From Arthrobacter sp. U41 (GTDB lineage: Bacteria; Actinomycetota; Actinomycetes; Actinomycetales; Micrococcaceae): 64,000 bases of DNA. Positions within the stretch are counted from its first letter, which is position 1. Each line of letters starts with the position of its first letter. The notes under the pieces are model-generated. The model ran no database searches. It was not told where the DNA came from and was given only the letters and a program-made list of their open reading frames with translations. The position numbers and the translations under genes were made by a program. Location: assembly GCF_007679325.1 (NCBI RefSeq), contig NZ_VEGI01000001.1, positions 1,240,001 to 1,304,000 on the forward strand, given 5' to 3'. Shown piece after piece: positions 1-7,424 of this stretch.

Positions 1-296
1 CGGCGGAAGGCGCCATCGCGGTCAAGTCTCTGGACGACGCGCTCCTGGAGTCCCAGTTCGCGCCGGGAAACGACATGGTCTGGATCATCGGCGGCGGCAA
101 CATCTACGCCCAGTCCATGGACCTGGCCAACGTGGCCGTCATCACCACGATCGACACCACAACCGAAGGCGACACCTTCGCCCCGGAGCTGGGCTACGAC
201 TGGACCATGGGCGCAAGCCTGCCGGCCGACGGGTGGCAGAGCGCCGAGAACGGCACCCGCTACCGCATCAACGTGTGGCGCCGGACGGAAGGCTAA
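1..296 (+). CDS. folA: Dihydrofolate reductase, C-terminal part (cut by window start)
   Basis: The reading frame is open from base 3 and ends in TAA at 294-296; the start lies outside the window. The visible 97 residues carry the DHFR core motif MVWIIGGGNIYAQ, the cofactor-side GG loop of strand E and the following helix, then the TTIDTTTEGDTFAPEL stretch typical of the last two strands. The family enzyme reduces dihydrofolate to tetrahydrofolate with NADPH in the cytoplasm. In actinobacteria folA usually follows thyA, which is presumably just upstream. The next small gene begins 5 bases later, so the two are probably co-transcribed. Identification of the family is secure. Confidence 0.93.
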   Translation, partial: AEGAIAVKSLDDALLESQFAPGNDMVWIIGGGNIYAQSMDLANVAVITTIDTTTEGDTFAPELGYDWTMGASLPADGWQSAENGTRYRINVWRRTEG

Positions 297-300
297 GGAA

Positions 301-519
301 ATGCTGCAGAAACCCGAAACCCTCTTTGTCCTTGGCTACATGCTGCTCCCGCTGCTGGCCCTGCTGTCCGCGATCGTGGGGCTGACCATGATCCTGGGCG
401 GCAACAAGATCGTCGGGGCAATTGTGCTTGTGGTGATCACCCAGGCCTTCGCCTTCGGAGCATTCTTCGCGCTCCGGAAGCGCAAGCATGCGCTGCTCAC
501 GGAGCGCCCCGGCGAGTGA
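301..519 (+). CDS. Small two-helix membrane protein downstream of folA
   Basis: A 72-residue protein starting 5 bases after the folA stop, preceded by AAGGAA of the folA end region, which can serve as a ribosome site. Two hydrophobic segments are visible, about residues 10-33 (MLLPLLALLSAIVGLTMIL) and 38-56, followed by a basic stretch RKRKH that should face the cytoplasm. There is no signal peptide cleavage site and no enzymatic motif. I do not recognise a named function. The tight spacing suggests one transcript with folA, but no functional link to folate follows from the sequence. Confidence 0.7.
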   Translation: MLQKPETLFVLGYMLLPLLALLSAIVGLTMILGGNKIVGAIVLVVITQAFAFGAFFALRKRKHALLTERPGE

Positions 520-520
520 A

Positions 521-563
521 CCCGGCGCAGTCCGGTTGATGGGGAGATCACCCCATCGCCGGG
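521..563. terminator. Hairpin after the folA unit
   Basis: GATGGGG (538-544) pairs with CCCCATC (551-557) around a 6-base loop, with outer arms CCCGGC (521-526) and GCCGGG (558-563). No T-tract follows, so it is a plausible but weak terminator or an insulating hairpin before the next cluster. Confidence 0.4.
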
Positions 564-669
564 CGCCGCCGTTCCGGCTACATTGGTGCCGGTTAGATAC
601 GCACAGCGGAATGCACCAGGTCTTGATGCCAGCCCGTTAGGCTGATGCACGTCAAAGGGGGATGCCAGG

Positions 670-1764
670 ATGGCAGGAAATTTGTGGGGCGCCGACGTCG
701 CCCAGTTGCGGACACTCGCGCAACAGTTCGGCAAAACGTCCGAGACGCTACTGCAGCAGTCCACCACCCTGACGTCAGCCATCAATGGCAACACGGCGTG
801 GAAAGGTGCCGACGGCGCCCGGTTCAAGTCTGACTGGAACGGCAACCACCGCGCCCTGATCCAGAAGACGGCGCTGGCGCTCAAGGAAGAGTCCAAGCGG
901 CTGATGACCCACGCCGAGCAGCAGGAGAAGGCCAGCAACGCGGCGGCGGGGTCCGGCGGCGGCCCGCTCGGTCCTATCGGGTCCGGGGCGGGCGCTCTGG
1001 GGGTAGCAGGCGGAGTCCTCACCGGCAGCGCCGCATTCCTCAAGAAGTTCATGGGGATCCAGAGAAACGTCAAGGCCCCTCTCACGCTGGCCAAGCATAT
1101 TGGCCAGTACGGCTGGGTGCTCAAGAACCACCGCGCGGAAATGGCCCGAGAACTTTTCACTAAAGGCCGCCATCGCTTAGGCGGGCCGGCCTTCGAGACC
1201 CGCAACCTCTGGCAGACCACTGCCGGAAATAAGGCCTTGGAAGGACTGCTCCGGGAATCTTCCAAGGGCAGCCGCACGCTCAACGCCATCGACAAGGCCT
1301 CTGACGTCGCTTCCTTGAAGAACCTCAACAGCTTCATCAAGCCATTGGACAAGCTGGGAGGCCTCATTGCCGAGAAGCCCTGGCTGGGTGCAGGGACCAA
1401 ATACGAGTGGCTTGGCAAGTCGGGCATTGCTCGCGGCCTCGGCTGGGCCGGCGTCGGTTTCAACACCTTCGATTCGGTCAAGAGCTTTGCGGATGGCGAT
1501 ATCAAGGGCGGAGCCATGAGTGGCGGCAAAGCCCTACTCGGCGTCGGCTGCTTCCTGCCGCCCCCGGCCGGAACCGTCTGCCAGGTCGCCAGCGTGGGGA
1601 TCGCCGTCTACGAAAACTGGGACACCATCACAAGCGTCGGTAAGAACGTCGGGGAGGGCATCGTCAACGCCGTTAAGGATCCGGGCAAATTCGTCAGCGA
1701 TGCCGCGGATACTGTGACAGATGCAGGCAAGTCCGTGGCCAATTTCTTCGGCTTCGGGGACTAG
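670..1764 (+). CDS. WXG100-domain protein with long Gly/Ala-rich C-terminal region (putative type VII effector)
   Basis: 364 residues. Residues 1-90 form a helical hairpin with a Trp-Lys-Gly turn at 44-46, the WXG100 signature of ESX/type VII secretion substrates. A Gly-rich linker (about 96-120) follows, then a middle helical region and a C-terminal part (about 255-364) with repeated small-residue glycine patterns (GDIKGGAMSGGKALLGVG), a Pro turn and the motif SVGIAVYENWDTITSVG. No nuclease or protease motif is visible. The glycine-zipper-like hydrophobic stretch could insert into membranes, so a pore-forming toxin or a structural secreted protein are both possible. It heads a four-gene cassette (next start 9 bases on). 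No EccC-type ATPase is in the window, so the secretion apparatus must lie elsewhere. Confidence 0.72.
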   Translation: MAGNLWGADVAQLRTLAQQFGKTSETLLQQSTTLTSAINGNTAWKGADGARFKSDWNGNHRALIQKTALALKEESKRLMTHAEQQEKASNAAAGSGGGPLGPIGSGAGALGVAGGVLTGSAAFLKKFMGIQRNVKAPLTLAKHIGQYGWVLKNHRAEMARELFTKGRHRLGGPAFETRNLWQTTAGNKALEGLLRESSKGSRTLNAIDKASDVASLKNLNSFIKPLDKLGGLIAEKPWLGAGTKYEWLGKSGIARGLGWAGVGFNTFDSVKSFADGDIKGGAMSGGKALLGVGCFLPPPAGTVCQVASVGIAVYENWDTITSVGKNVGEGIVNAVKDPGKFVSDAADTVTDAGKSVANFFGFGD

Positions 1765-1773
1765 GAGAACAAC

Positions 1774-2427
1774 ATGACTGTCCAGGATGAGATCCACCAG
1801 GAGCCGCGGCTCGGGGTCGACGTGATCGGCTTCGGCGTGGGCGAGTTCGCCTACCTCCTCAACGTCTTGGAGGGCCCCGCCCGGGATCGCTCCGTGAGTG
1901 TCTTCAGGGCGGAGGAGCTCGTCGACGATGTCACATTAAACACGGCAGGCGCCTCTTCCCTCCTGGCACGGGACCTCGCCGTGGTCGACGACGACGGCGA
2001 CCTTGGCGTCAAGGGCGTTGCCGCCGCCGTAGCCACTGCCCTGGGCCTGTCGACTCGCTGGACCGAAATGTCCCTGCTGACCGAGGACAGTATGGACAAC
2101 GTGGTGCTGCTCGAGGCTCCGGAGGTGTCCCTGATGCTGCAGCCCCGGGCCCTCGGCACCTGGTTCGCCTTCGCCCAGGATCCCACGATCAGCTCCGCGG
2201 AGGCCACGCTGCGGGTCATTCGCCAGCACGTGGATGAGCACCCAGGCGGCACGGCCTATCTCGTCTTCAGGACCCTCGACGACGAGAAGCACCTCCTCGT
2301 CCGCCACGACGGGAAATCCTGGGCCACCGGTGTGCCGGACTTCGCCACCGACGAGGTGACGGAGACCGGTCCGCTGGATAATGCGGGTCTGCTGAGCGCC
2401 ATCGAGGAGTCCCGTGGCGCGGCGTAG
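1774..2427 (+). CDS. Unknown 217-residue acidic protein of the WXG100 cassette
   Basis: Starts 9 bases after the WXG100 gene behind a strong AGGAG site (TAGGAGAACAACATG). The protein is acidic and soluble, without signal peptide or membrane segment. The N-terminal half (VDVIGFGVGEFAYLLNVLEG) and the central SVFRAEELVDDVTLNTAG, with later beta-rich text WFAFAQDPTISSAEATLRVI, suggest an alpha/beta fold. Size and position recall type VII chaperone-like or immunity-like partners (the EspG family in mycobacteria occupies a similar genetic place), but no diagnostic motif supports membership. Its last 14 bases overlap the next gene, implying coupled translation. Function unknown. Confidence 0.62.
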   Translation: MTVQDEIHQEPRLGVDVIGFGVGEFAYLLNVLEGPARDRSVSVFRAEELVDDVTLNTAGASSLLARDLAVVDDDGDLGVKGVAAAVATALGLSTRWTEMSLLTEDSMDNVVLLEAPEVSLMLQPRALGTWFAFAQDPTISSAEATLRVIRQHVDEHPGGTAYLVFRTLDDEKHLLVRHDGKSWATGVPDFATDEVTETGPLDNAGLLSAIEESRGAA

Positions 2428-2815
2428 CAGGGACGTCCCGCAGGAGCCCGGTTACGTACCGCCCCCGCCCCCGGAGGCGCCGATGAAGCACCGCCTGGCC
2501 GAGAACGGCGAAATCGTCAGCTATACGGATGAAGAGTACGGGGTTAGGAAAGACGACGGCCTCGGCATCATCAAACCCGTGAACTCTTCGGGTGGCCTGC
2601 TGTTCCTCTCCCTCCTGATGTCTGCCCTGTTCGGGCTGATGCTCTACGGAATCGTTCAGATGGCCGTGACCGACCAGTGGGGAATCCTGGGCGAGATCTG
2701 GTGGATGTACCTGCTGGTCCTTTATCCGCTGTTCGCTGGCTGGTCCGGATACTTCAGGGAACGAAAAGCCGAGAAATTGCGCGGTGCCCGCAACCTGCCA
2801 CGGCCGGTTGAGTAG
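2414..2815 (+). CDS. Two-helix membrane protein of the WXG100 cassette (paralogue A)
   Basis: 133 residues, start GTG/ATG region overlapping the previous gene by 14 bases. The N-terminus is Pro-rich (VPPPPPEAP) and cytoplasmic in character, then comes IVSYTDEEYGVRKDDG, then two hydrophobic segments at about residues 58-80 and 94-115, and a basic tail RKAEKLRGARNLPRP. The SYT-DE-YG motif and the KLR...LPxP tail recur in the next gene, so the two are paralogues. Integral membrane proteins next to a candidate membrane-active effector are typical of immunity proteins, but this is inference only. Confidence 0.65.
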   Translation: MARRSRDVPQEPGYVPPPPPEAPMKHRLAENGEIVSYTDEEYGVRKDDGLGIIKPVNSSGGLLFLSLLMSALFGLMLYGIVQMAVTDQWGILGEIWWMYLLVLYPLFAGWSGYFRERKAEKLRGARNLPRPVE

Positions 2816-2868
2816 CCCCGGAAAGGGCGCATCGTCGCCCGCCCCGTCGGCACCGCAGGCGGTTTCCG

Positions 2869-3348
2869 GTGATAGTTGAGTCGTCAAGGCGCCGCTCCGC
2901 GCTGACCCGTCCGTGGTATTTCGGCACGGGGATGGACAGCACGATCCATGCCTACACCCGGGATGAATGGGGCATCGGGGGCTCGCAGCCCTACGGGAAC
3001 TACTCGGTCCACACAGTCACCGGGCTCGTCACCGTGACGGCCCTGATGACCATCCCTGCGCTCCTGGCCCCCGTGATGCTGGTCGTCGCAGTCGTCAGGC
3101 TGGAGCTTGGCATTGCCTTGCTGTTCCTTGCCTGCACGGCGCTTTTCACCGGCGGATGGCTGCTGGGGCTGCGCGCACTCAGAAAAGAGTCCACGGCCGG
3201 CAAACTGCGGCGCCTGAAGGGCCTGCCCAAGCCGCGCTTCGCTGTTACCGACGATCAGGCGCGTTGGTGGTTCGAGGAGCACCCCGCCGAAATTCCCGTT
3301 ACCCGCGAGAACTTCCCGGACAGCAGCCGCCCTTTTCCCGGCGAGTAG
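2869..3348 (+). CDS. Two-helix membrane protein of the WXG100 cassette (paralogue B)
   Basis: The longest frame starts at GTG 2869 behind an AGGCGG-like site; ATG 2932 is an alternative that would align better with the paralogue (MDSTIHAYTRDEWG). Two hydrophobic stretches follow, about residues 52-75 and 80-105 of the long form, then KLRRLKGLPKPR, the same tail motif as in the preceding gene, and an extra C-terminal domain of about 35 residues (WWFEEHPAEIPVTRENFPDS). It closes the cassette. The duplication with divergence resembles arrays of immunity genes, though no function is demonstrated. Confidence 0.62.
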   Translation: MIVESSRRRSALTRPWYFGTGMDSTIHAYTRDEWGIGGSQPYGNYSVHTVTGLVTVTALMTIPALLAPVMLVVAVVRLELGIALLFLACTALFTGGWLLGLRALRKESTAGKLRRLKGLPKPRFAVTDDQARWWFEEHPAEIPVTRENFPDSSRPFPGE

Positions 3349-3476
3349 TAGCCGATGGTACCGACCGCATCCGCTCGATCCGGAGCGGGGCATCCCGGAT
3401 CCCAGTCCGCGCCAGTTGAACTGAGAGGTGACGTAACCGGCTGCGCCCCGGAGCCGTGAAAGTCTAAACTGGGCGA

Positions 3477-4619
3477 ATGACTACAGCAGCTACTCCGTCC
3501 GTTGGACTTGTCGGTTGGCGTGGCATGGTCGGTTCCGTCCTGATGCAGCGCATGCAGGATGAGGGCGACTTCGCCACCATCAACCCGGTCTTTTTCTCCA
3601 CCTCCAACGCCGGAGGTGCCGCCCCCTCCTTCGCTGGCGCTGCCGGCGGCGATGCCGGCAAGCTTGAGGACGCGTTCGACGTCGAGACCCTCGCCAAACT
3701 GCCGATCATCGTGACGGCGCAGGGCGGGGACTACACCAAACAGGTCCACGGCGAGCTGCGCAGCCGCGGCTGGGAGGGCCTCTGGATTGATGCCGCCTCC
3801 ACGCTGCGGATGAACGACGATTCGATCATCGTGCTGGACCCGATCAACCGCGACGTCATCGACAAGGGACTGGCCAACGGCACCAAGGATTTCATCGGCG
3901 GCAACTGCACCGTCTCCTGCATGCTCATGGGTCTGGGCGGGCTGTTCAAGAACGGCCTCGTCGAGTGGGGCACGTCCATGACCTACCAGGCCGCCTCCGG
4001 CGGCGGCGCCCGGCACATGCGCGAACTGCTGAACCAGTTCGGCACGCTCAACGCCCAGGTCAGCTCGGAACTGGACGACCCGGCGTCGGCCATCCTGGAC
4101 ATTGACCGGAAGGTCCTGGCCCACCAGCGCACCGACGTCGACGCCTCGCAGTTCGGCGTCCCGCTGGCCGGATCGCTCATTCCGTGGATTGATGCGGACC
4201 TCGGCAACGGCCAGTCCAAGGAGGAATGGAAAGCCGGGGTGGAGACCAACAAGATCCTCGGCACTTCCGGCGACGAGCACATCATCATGGACGGCTTGTG
4301 CATCCGGATCGGCGCCATGCGCTCGCACTCCCAGGCACTCACGCTCAAGCTCCGCGAAGACCTCTCCGTTGCTGAGATCGAGAAGCTCCTGGACGCGGAC
4401 AACGAATGGGCCAGGGTGGTGCCCAACACCAAGGAAGCGTCCATGGCAGACCTCACCCCCGTATCCGCTTCCGGGACCCTCGACATTCCGGTGGGCCGCA
4501 TCCGCAAGCTGGAGATGGGGCCGCAGTACATCAGCGCCTTCACCGTGGGCGACCAGCTGTTGTGGGGTGCGGCCGAACCGCTGCGCCGTATGCTCAACAT
4601 CGCCACCGGCAACCTTTAG
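3477..4619 (+). CDS. asd: Aspartate-semialdehyde dehydrogenase, enterobacterial-type
   Basis: 380 residues. Catalyses NADPH-dependent reductive dephosphorylation of beta-aspartyl phosphate to aspartate semialdehyde, feeding lysine, threonine, methionine and diaminopimelate synthesis. The N-terminal NADP site reads [15 protein letters not shown]; the catalytic cysteine is Cys144 in GGNCTVS; the substrate region shows [16 protein letters not shown] and [12 protein letters not shown]; the end has [19 protein letters not shown]. From memory these blocks match the E. coli-type enzyme much better than the shorter Asd common in actinobacteria. No aspartokinase gene is adjacent. A TAAACT -10 (3465-3470) sits 6 bases before the ATG and no Shine-Dalgarno is present, suggesting a leaderless message. 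Confidence 0.95.
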   Translation: MTTAATPSVGLVGWRGMVGSVLMQRMQDEGDFATINPVFFSTSNAGGAAPSFAGAAGGDAGKLEDAFDVETLAKLPIIVTAQGGDYTKQVHGELRSRGWEGLWIDAASTLRMNDDSIIVLDPINRDVIDKGLANGTKDFIGGNCTVSCMLMGLGGLFKNGLVEWGTSMTYQAASGGGARHMRELLNQFGTLNAQVSSELDDPASAILDIDRKVLAHQRTDVDASQFGVPLAGSLIPWIDADLGNGQSKEEWKAGVETNKILGTSGDEHIIMDGLCIRIGAMRSHSQALTLKLREDLSVAEIEKLLDADNEWARVVPNTKEASMADLTPVSASGTLDIPVGRIRKLEMGPQYISAFTVGDQLLWGAAEPLRRMLNIATGNL

Positions 4620-4638
4620 GGACGCCCCCGCCCCCCGG

Positions 4639-5745
4639 TCAGGTGCCGAGGAATCTCCGGTACTTCGCGGCCTGCAGCTCAAAGGATCTTTGGGCGGCAG
4701 GCCGCAGTCCGTTGATCTCATCGAAGGGTTCAGGCACCACCGAAGCGGCTTTTCCGGTGCGGGACACCTCCCAGGTGCCGACGACCTGGCCGCCGGCGAC
4801 AATCGTCTTCCGGAACACGCCGTTGCCGCCCGGCACGATTCTGTCGGCATGCTCCGGCGGCAGCACGAGCGACCGGTCCGTATAGCCGAGCAGGAACTCG
4901 TCGAATCCGGGCAGCGCCAGCACCAGGCGCCCCGCGGGGACGCCTTCATCGAGGAGGGCGGCCGTTTCCGGGGAGAGCCAGTAGGTTGTCCCCTCGAAGG
5001 TCAACTCCACCAGCTGGTTCTTCACCCGGGCCAGGGCCGTGCGGACCTCTTTCAGGGGAATGCCGGACCACCAGGAAAAGTCACGTTCCGTGGCTGGCCC
5101 GTGGCTGCGGAGATAGCGCAGCAGCCACTCCGCGATACCCTCCGCCCGGTCCAGGGACCGCGACCCGGTGATCCAGTCGTCGAAGGCCACCACTAATTGC
5201 TGGTTCCCAACCAGCGGCCCCTGCACCAGCCAACCGCGCTGGCACAGGACCCCCAACAGGTGTATGCCGCGCTGGCCCGCCGAGCTCTGCCCGGCCCGCT
5301 CAAAGGCCTGGAACAGCTCCGCCCGGCTGGCGGCCGCCCCGCCGGAGACCAGCTGCAACGCGCTATCCGCCGCGACGCCGACGTCCGCGGCATCAATCCC
5401 GAGCTCCCGGTGGCGCCCGGCCATACTCCGGATCAGCCGGTCGGACGTGATCGCCAGCATCCACTTCAGGTCCTCCGGTGCCAGCAGGTGCAGCGTGCCG
5501 CGCATCGGCCAGGACCGGACGATCTCGCCCCGGTCCAGGGCGCTCCGGATATCCGTAACCCGGGATCCCGGCACCCGCTGGCCGACGGCCCAGAGGGCCG
5601 CCTGCAGGTCCTGGGCCTGCATGGCCGTCATCCAGCGCACCGCTGCCGCGACACTGCGGAACCCGGACCCCGCCAGTCCCTGCGAAGCCAGCCGCAGCCG
5701 GCCCAGGATCCCCCGGCTGAGCCGGACACGCGCCGTTGCTCTCAT
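4639..5745 (-). CDS. Winged-helix protein of the HTH_42/AlkZ family, probable DNA glycosylase
   Basis: 368 residues. The N-terminal helical block contains MTAMQAQDLQAALWAVGQR, with Gln43-Ala-Gln45; in the AlkZ/YcaQ family a Q-x-Q motif is catalytic and the enzymes excise bulky or cross-linked alkyl adducts. It is followed by IVRSWPMRGTLHLLAPEDL, another family block, winged-helix repeats in the middle and a C-terminal barrel-like part (LVLALPGFDEFLLGYTDRSLVL, then NGVFRKTIVAGGQVVGTW). The gene stands alone, convergent with asd. A TAGCAT -10 (5752-5757, minus strand) lies 6 bases before the ATG. Substrate cannot be read from sequence; antibiotic self-resistance members sit in biosynthetic clusters, which this one does not. 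Confidence 0.8.
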   Translation of the reverse strand: MRATARVRLSRGILGRLRLASQGLAGSGFRSVAAAVRWMTAMQAQDLQAALWAVGQRVPGSRVTDIRSALDRGEIVRSWPMRGTLHLLAPEDLKWMLAITSDRLIRSMAGRHRELGIDAADVGVAADSALQLVSGGAAASRAELFQAFERAGQSSAGQRGIHLLGVLCQRGWLVQGPLVGNQQLVVAFDDWITGSRSLDRAEGIAEWLLRYLRSHGPATERDFSWWSGIPLKEVRTALARVKNQLVELTFEGTTYWLSPETAALLDEGVPAGRLVLALPGFDEFLLGYTDRSLVLPPEHADRIVPGGNGVFRKTIVAGGQVVGTWEVSRTGKAASVVPEPFDEINGLRPAAQRSFELQAAKYRRFLGT

Positions 5746-5814
5746 GCACCCATGCTAGGACTCCTGACGGCCGGTTCCCAGCAGCCTTCCAGCCGGACTG
5801 CCTACCCTTGACGG

Positions 5815-6291
5815 ATGACCATGAGTGAGATGTGGCCGCTGCTGCGGCCCCTGAGCAGGAGCCTCGCCCTGCTGGGCTGGGCTTCCAGCGCAGCCGGCAT
5901 GACGGCCGGTCTCGCCATTGCCATCGCCAGCGGAACACGCCTCTCCCCCATGATGAGCACCCTGCAACTGGTGGCCATGGCGTCCACGGCGGTGGCGGTG
6001 GCCAGCTTCGTCACGGCAGCATCCGTCCAGTCGCGCCCGCGTGCGCTGGACGAGGTTGCACCGGAGGACCTGGATTCCGACGGCCTGCCGGACACGGTGC
6101 AGAGTCTCCTGCTGGGCTCCGTGGCCCTGCTCGCCGGCGCGGTGGTCTTCGCGGTCGCAGGCTTTCTGCTCCGCAGCGGGCCCAGCACACAGTCCGTCGC
6201 CTTCTGCCAGGTCTTCTTCCTTGGCTCGGCCGCCTCCGGCTTCACGTTCCTGCTCTTCAGCAAAGTCGCCCCGCGCCGCAGCAGGAACTGA
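5815..6291 (+). CDS. Four-helix membrane protein, unknown
   Basis: 158 residues with four hydrophobic segments at about 16-38, 46-66, 96-118 and 128-150, separated by short loops; the longest loop (67-92) is acidic (RALDEVAPEDLDSDGLPD). No catalytic motif and no signal peptide. The end carries basic RRSRN, which would be cytoplasmic. TACCCT (5803-5808) lies exactly 6 bases before the ATG, and there is no ribosome site, so a leaderless start is likely. It ends 15 bases before the convergent murB stop. Function unknown. Confidence 0.62.
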   Translation: MTMSEMWPLLRPLSRSLALLGWASSAAGMTAGLAIAIASGTRLSPMMSTLQLVAMASTAVAVASFVTAASVQSRPRALDEVAPEDLDSDGLPDTVQSLLLGSVALLAGAVVFAVAGFLLRSGPSTQSVAFCQVFFLGSAASGFTFLLFSKVAPRRSRN

Positions 6292-6305
6292 CCGGGTCCC
6301 TCGGC

Positions 6306-7373
6306 CTACAGCTCCACGCCGATGAGCAGCGGTTCCGGATGAAGTTCAATCCCAAAGCGTTCGACGACGCCGCGGCGCACCTCGCGCGCGATCGCCAGCA
6401 GGTCCGCCGCGCTGGCCGATCCCCGGTTGGTGATGGCGAGAGTGTGTTTGGTGGACAGTGACGCCCGGCCGCCGGAGACGCTGTCCGGCTCCAGCCCGAA
6501 CCCTTTGGCGTAGCCGGCCTGGTCGATCAGCCAGGCCGCCGAGAGCTTGGTCAGCCCGTCGGCGCCGCCCGGGTACCGGGGCGCATCTTCCGGCAGCGCT
6601 GCGGCGACCTCTGCCGGCACGATGGGGTTGGTGAAGAAGGAACCGGTGGAGTAGGTGTCCCGGTCAGCCGCGTCCCACACCATGCCTTTTGATCCCCGGA
6701 GCCGCAGCACTTCGCGCCGGACATCGTTCGAGTAGGCGCGTTGGCCTGCCTCGACGCCCAGGGCGCGGGCGAGTTCGGCGTAACGGACGGGGGCACTCAT
6801 GCGGCCCAGCGGCAGCTGGAACTCGACTGTGAGGACGACGTAGCGCGGGGAGCCGTTGACCGTGGTCTGTTTGAGGACCGAGTCGCGGTAGCCGAACTTC
6901 AGCTCAGAGTTCGTGAAGGTCTGCACGGCGTTGCGGTGCCGGTCCCAGGTCCGCACGGCGGCGATCGTCTGCGAGACGTCCGAGCCGTACGCACCGACGT
7001 TCTGGACTGGAGTGGCGCCCGTGGCGCCGGGGATGCCGGAGAGCGCCTCGATGCCGGACCAGGCGTGCCGCACGGCGTCCTCCACCAGGGCATCCCAGTT
7101 GTGGCCGGCCTGGACCACAACGGCGACGCCGCCGCAGGAATCCTTCGCGCTGACGGTGAACCCCTCGGAGGCGATCTTCAGGACGGTGCCGGGGAACCCG
7201 TCGTCGGACACCAGCAGGTTGGAGCCGCCGCCGATGATCAGCAGCGGCTCGCCGGCGGTGTCCGCTGACCGGACGGCCTCGATGATTTCGGCCTCGGTGC
7301 GGGCCTCGATAAAACGTCCGGCGGGGCCGCCGACGGCGGCCGTGGTCAGGGCGGAAAGCAGAGTCTGGGTCAC
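6306..7373 (-). CDS. murB: UDP-N-acetylenolpyruvoylglucosamine reductase
   Basis: 355 residues. Flavoenzyme that reduces UDP-GlcNAc-enolpyruvate to UDP-N-acetylmuramate in peptidoglycan synthesis. FAD-binding text LLIIGGGSNLLVSDDGFPG occurs at residues 43-62, then GIEALSGIPGATGATPVQNVGAYGSD, the catalytic serine region YSTGSFFTNP and the C-terminal glutamate region GIELHPEPLLIG. These are the family's hallmark motifs in the right order. Start codon is GTG at 7371-7373 with TAGGCT (7380-7385) 6 bases upstream, pointing to its own leaderless promoter although it follows the MFS and MaoC genes on the same strand. Confidence 0.95.
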   Translation of the reverse strand: MTQTLLSALTTAAVGGPAGRFIEARTEAEIIEAVRSADTAGEPLLIIGGGSNLLVSDDGFPGTVLKIASEGFTVSAKDSCGGVAVVVQAGHNWDALVEDAVRHAWSGIEALSGIPGATGATPVQNVGAYGSDVSQTIAAVRTWDRHRNAVQTFTNSELKFGYRDSVLKQTTVNGSPRYVVLTVEFQLPLGRMSAPVRYAELARALGVEAGQRAYSNDVRREVLRLRGSKGMVWDAADRDTYSTGSFFTNPIVPAEVAAALPEDAPRYPGGADGLTKLSAAWLIDQAGYAKGFGLEPDSVSGGRASLSTKHTLAITNRGSASAADLLAIAREVRRGVVERFGIELHPEPLLIGVEL

Positions 7374-7424
7374 CTGACCAGCCTAGCGGGGTTCCGGCGG
7401 CCTTCCCTAAGCCCGGCTTTTCCG

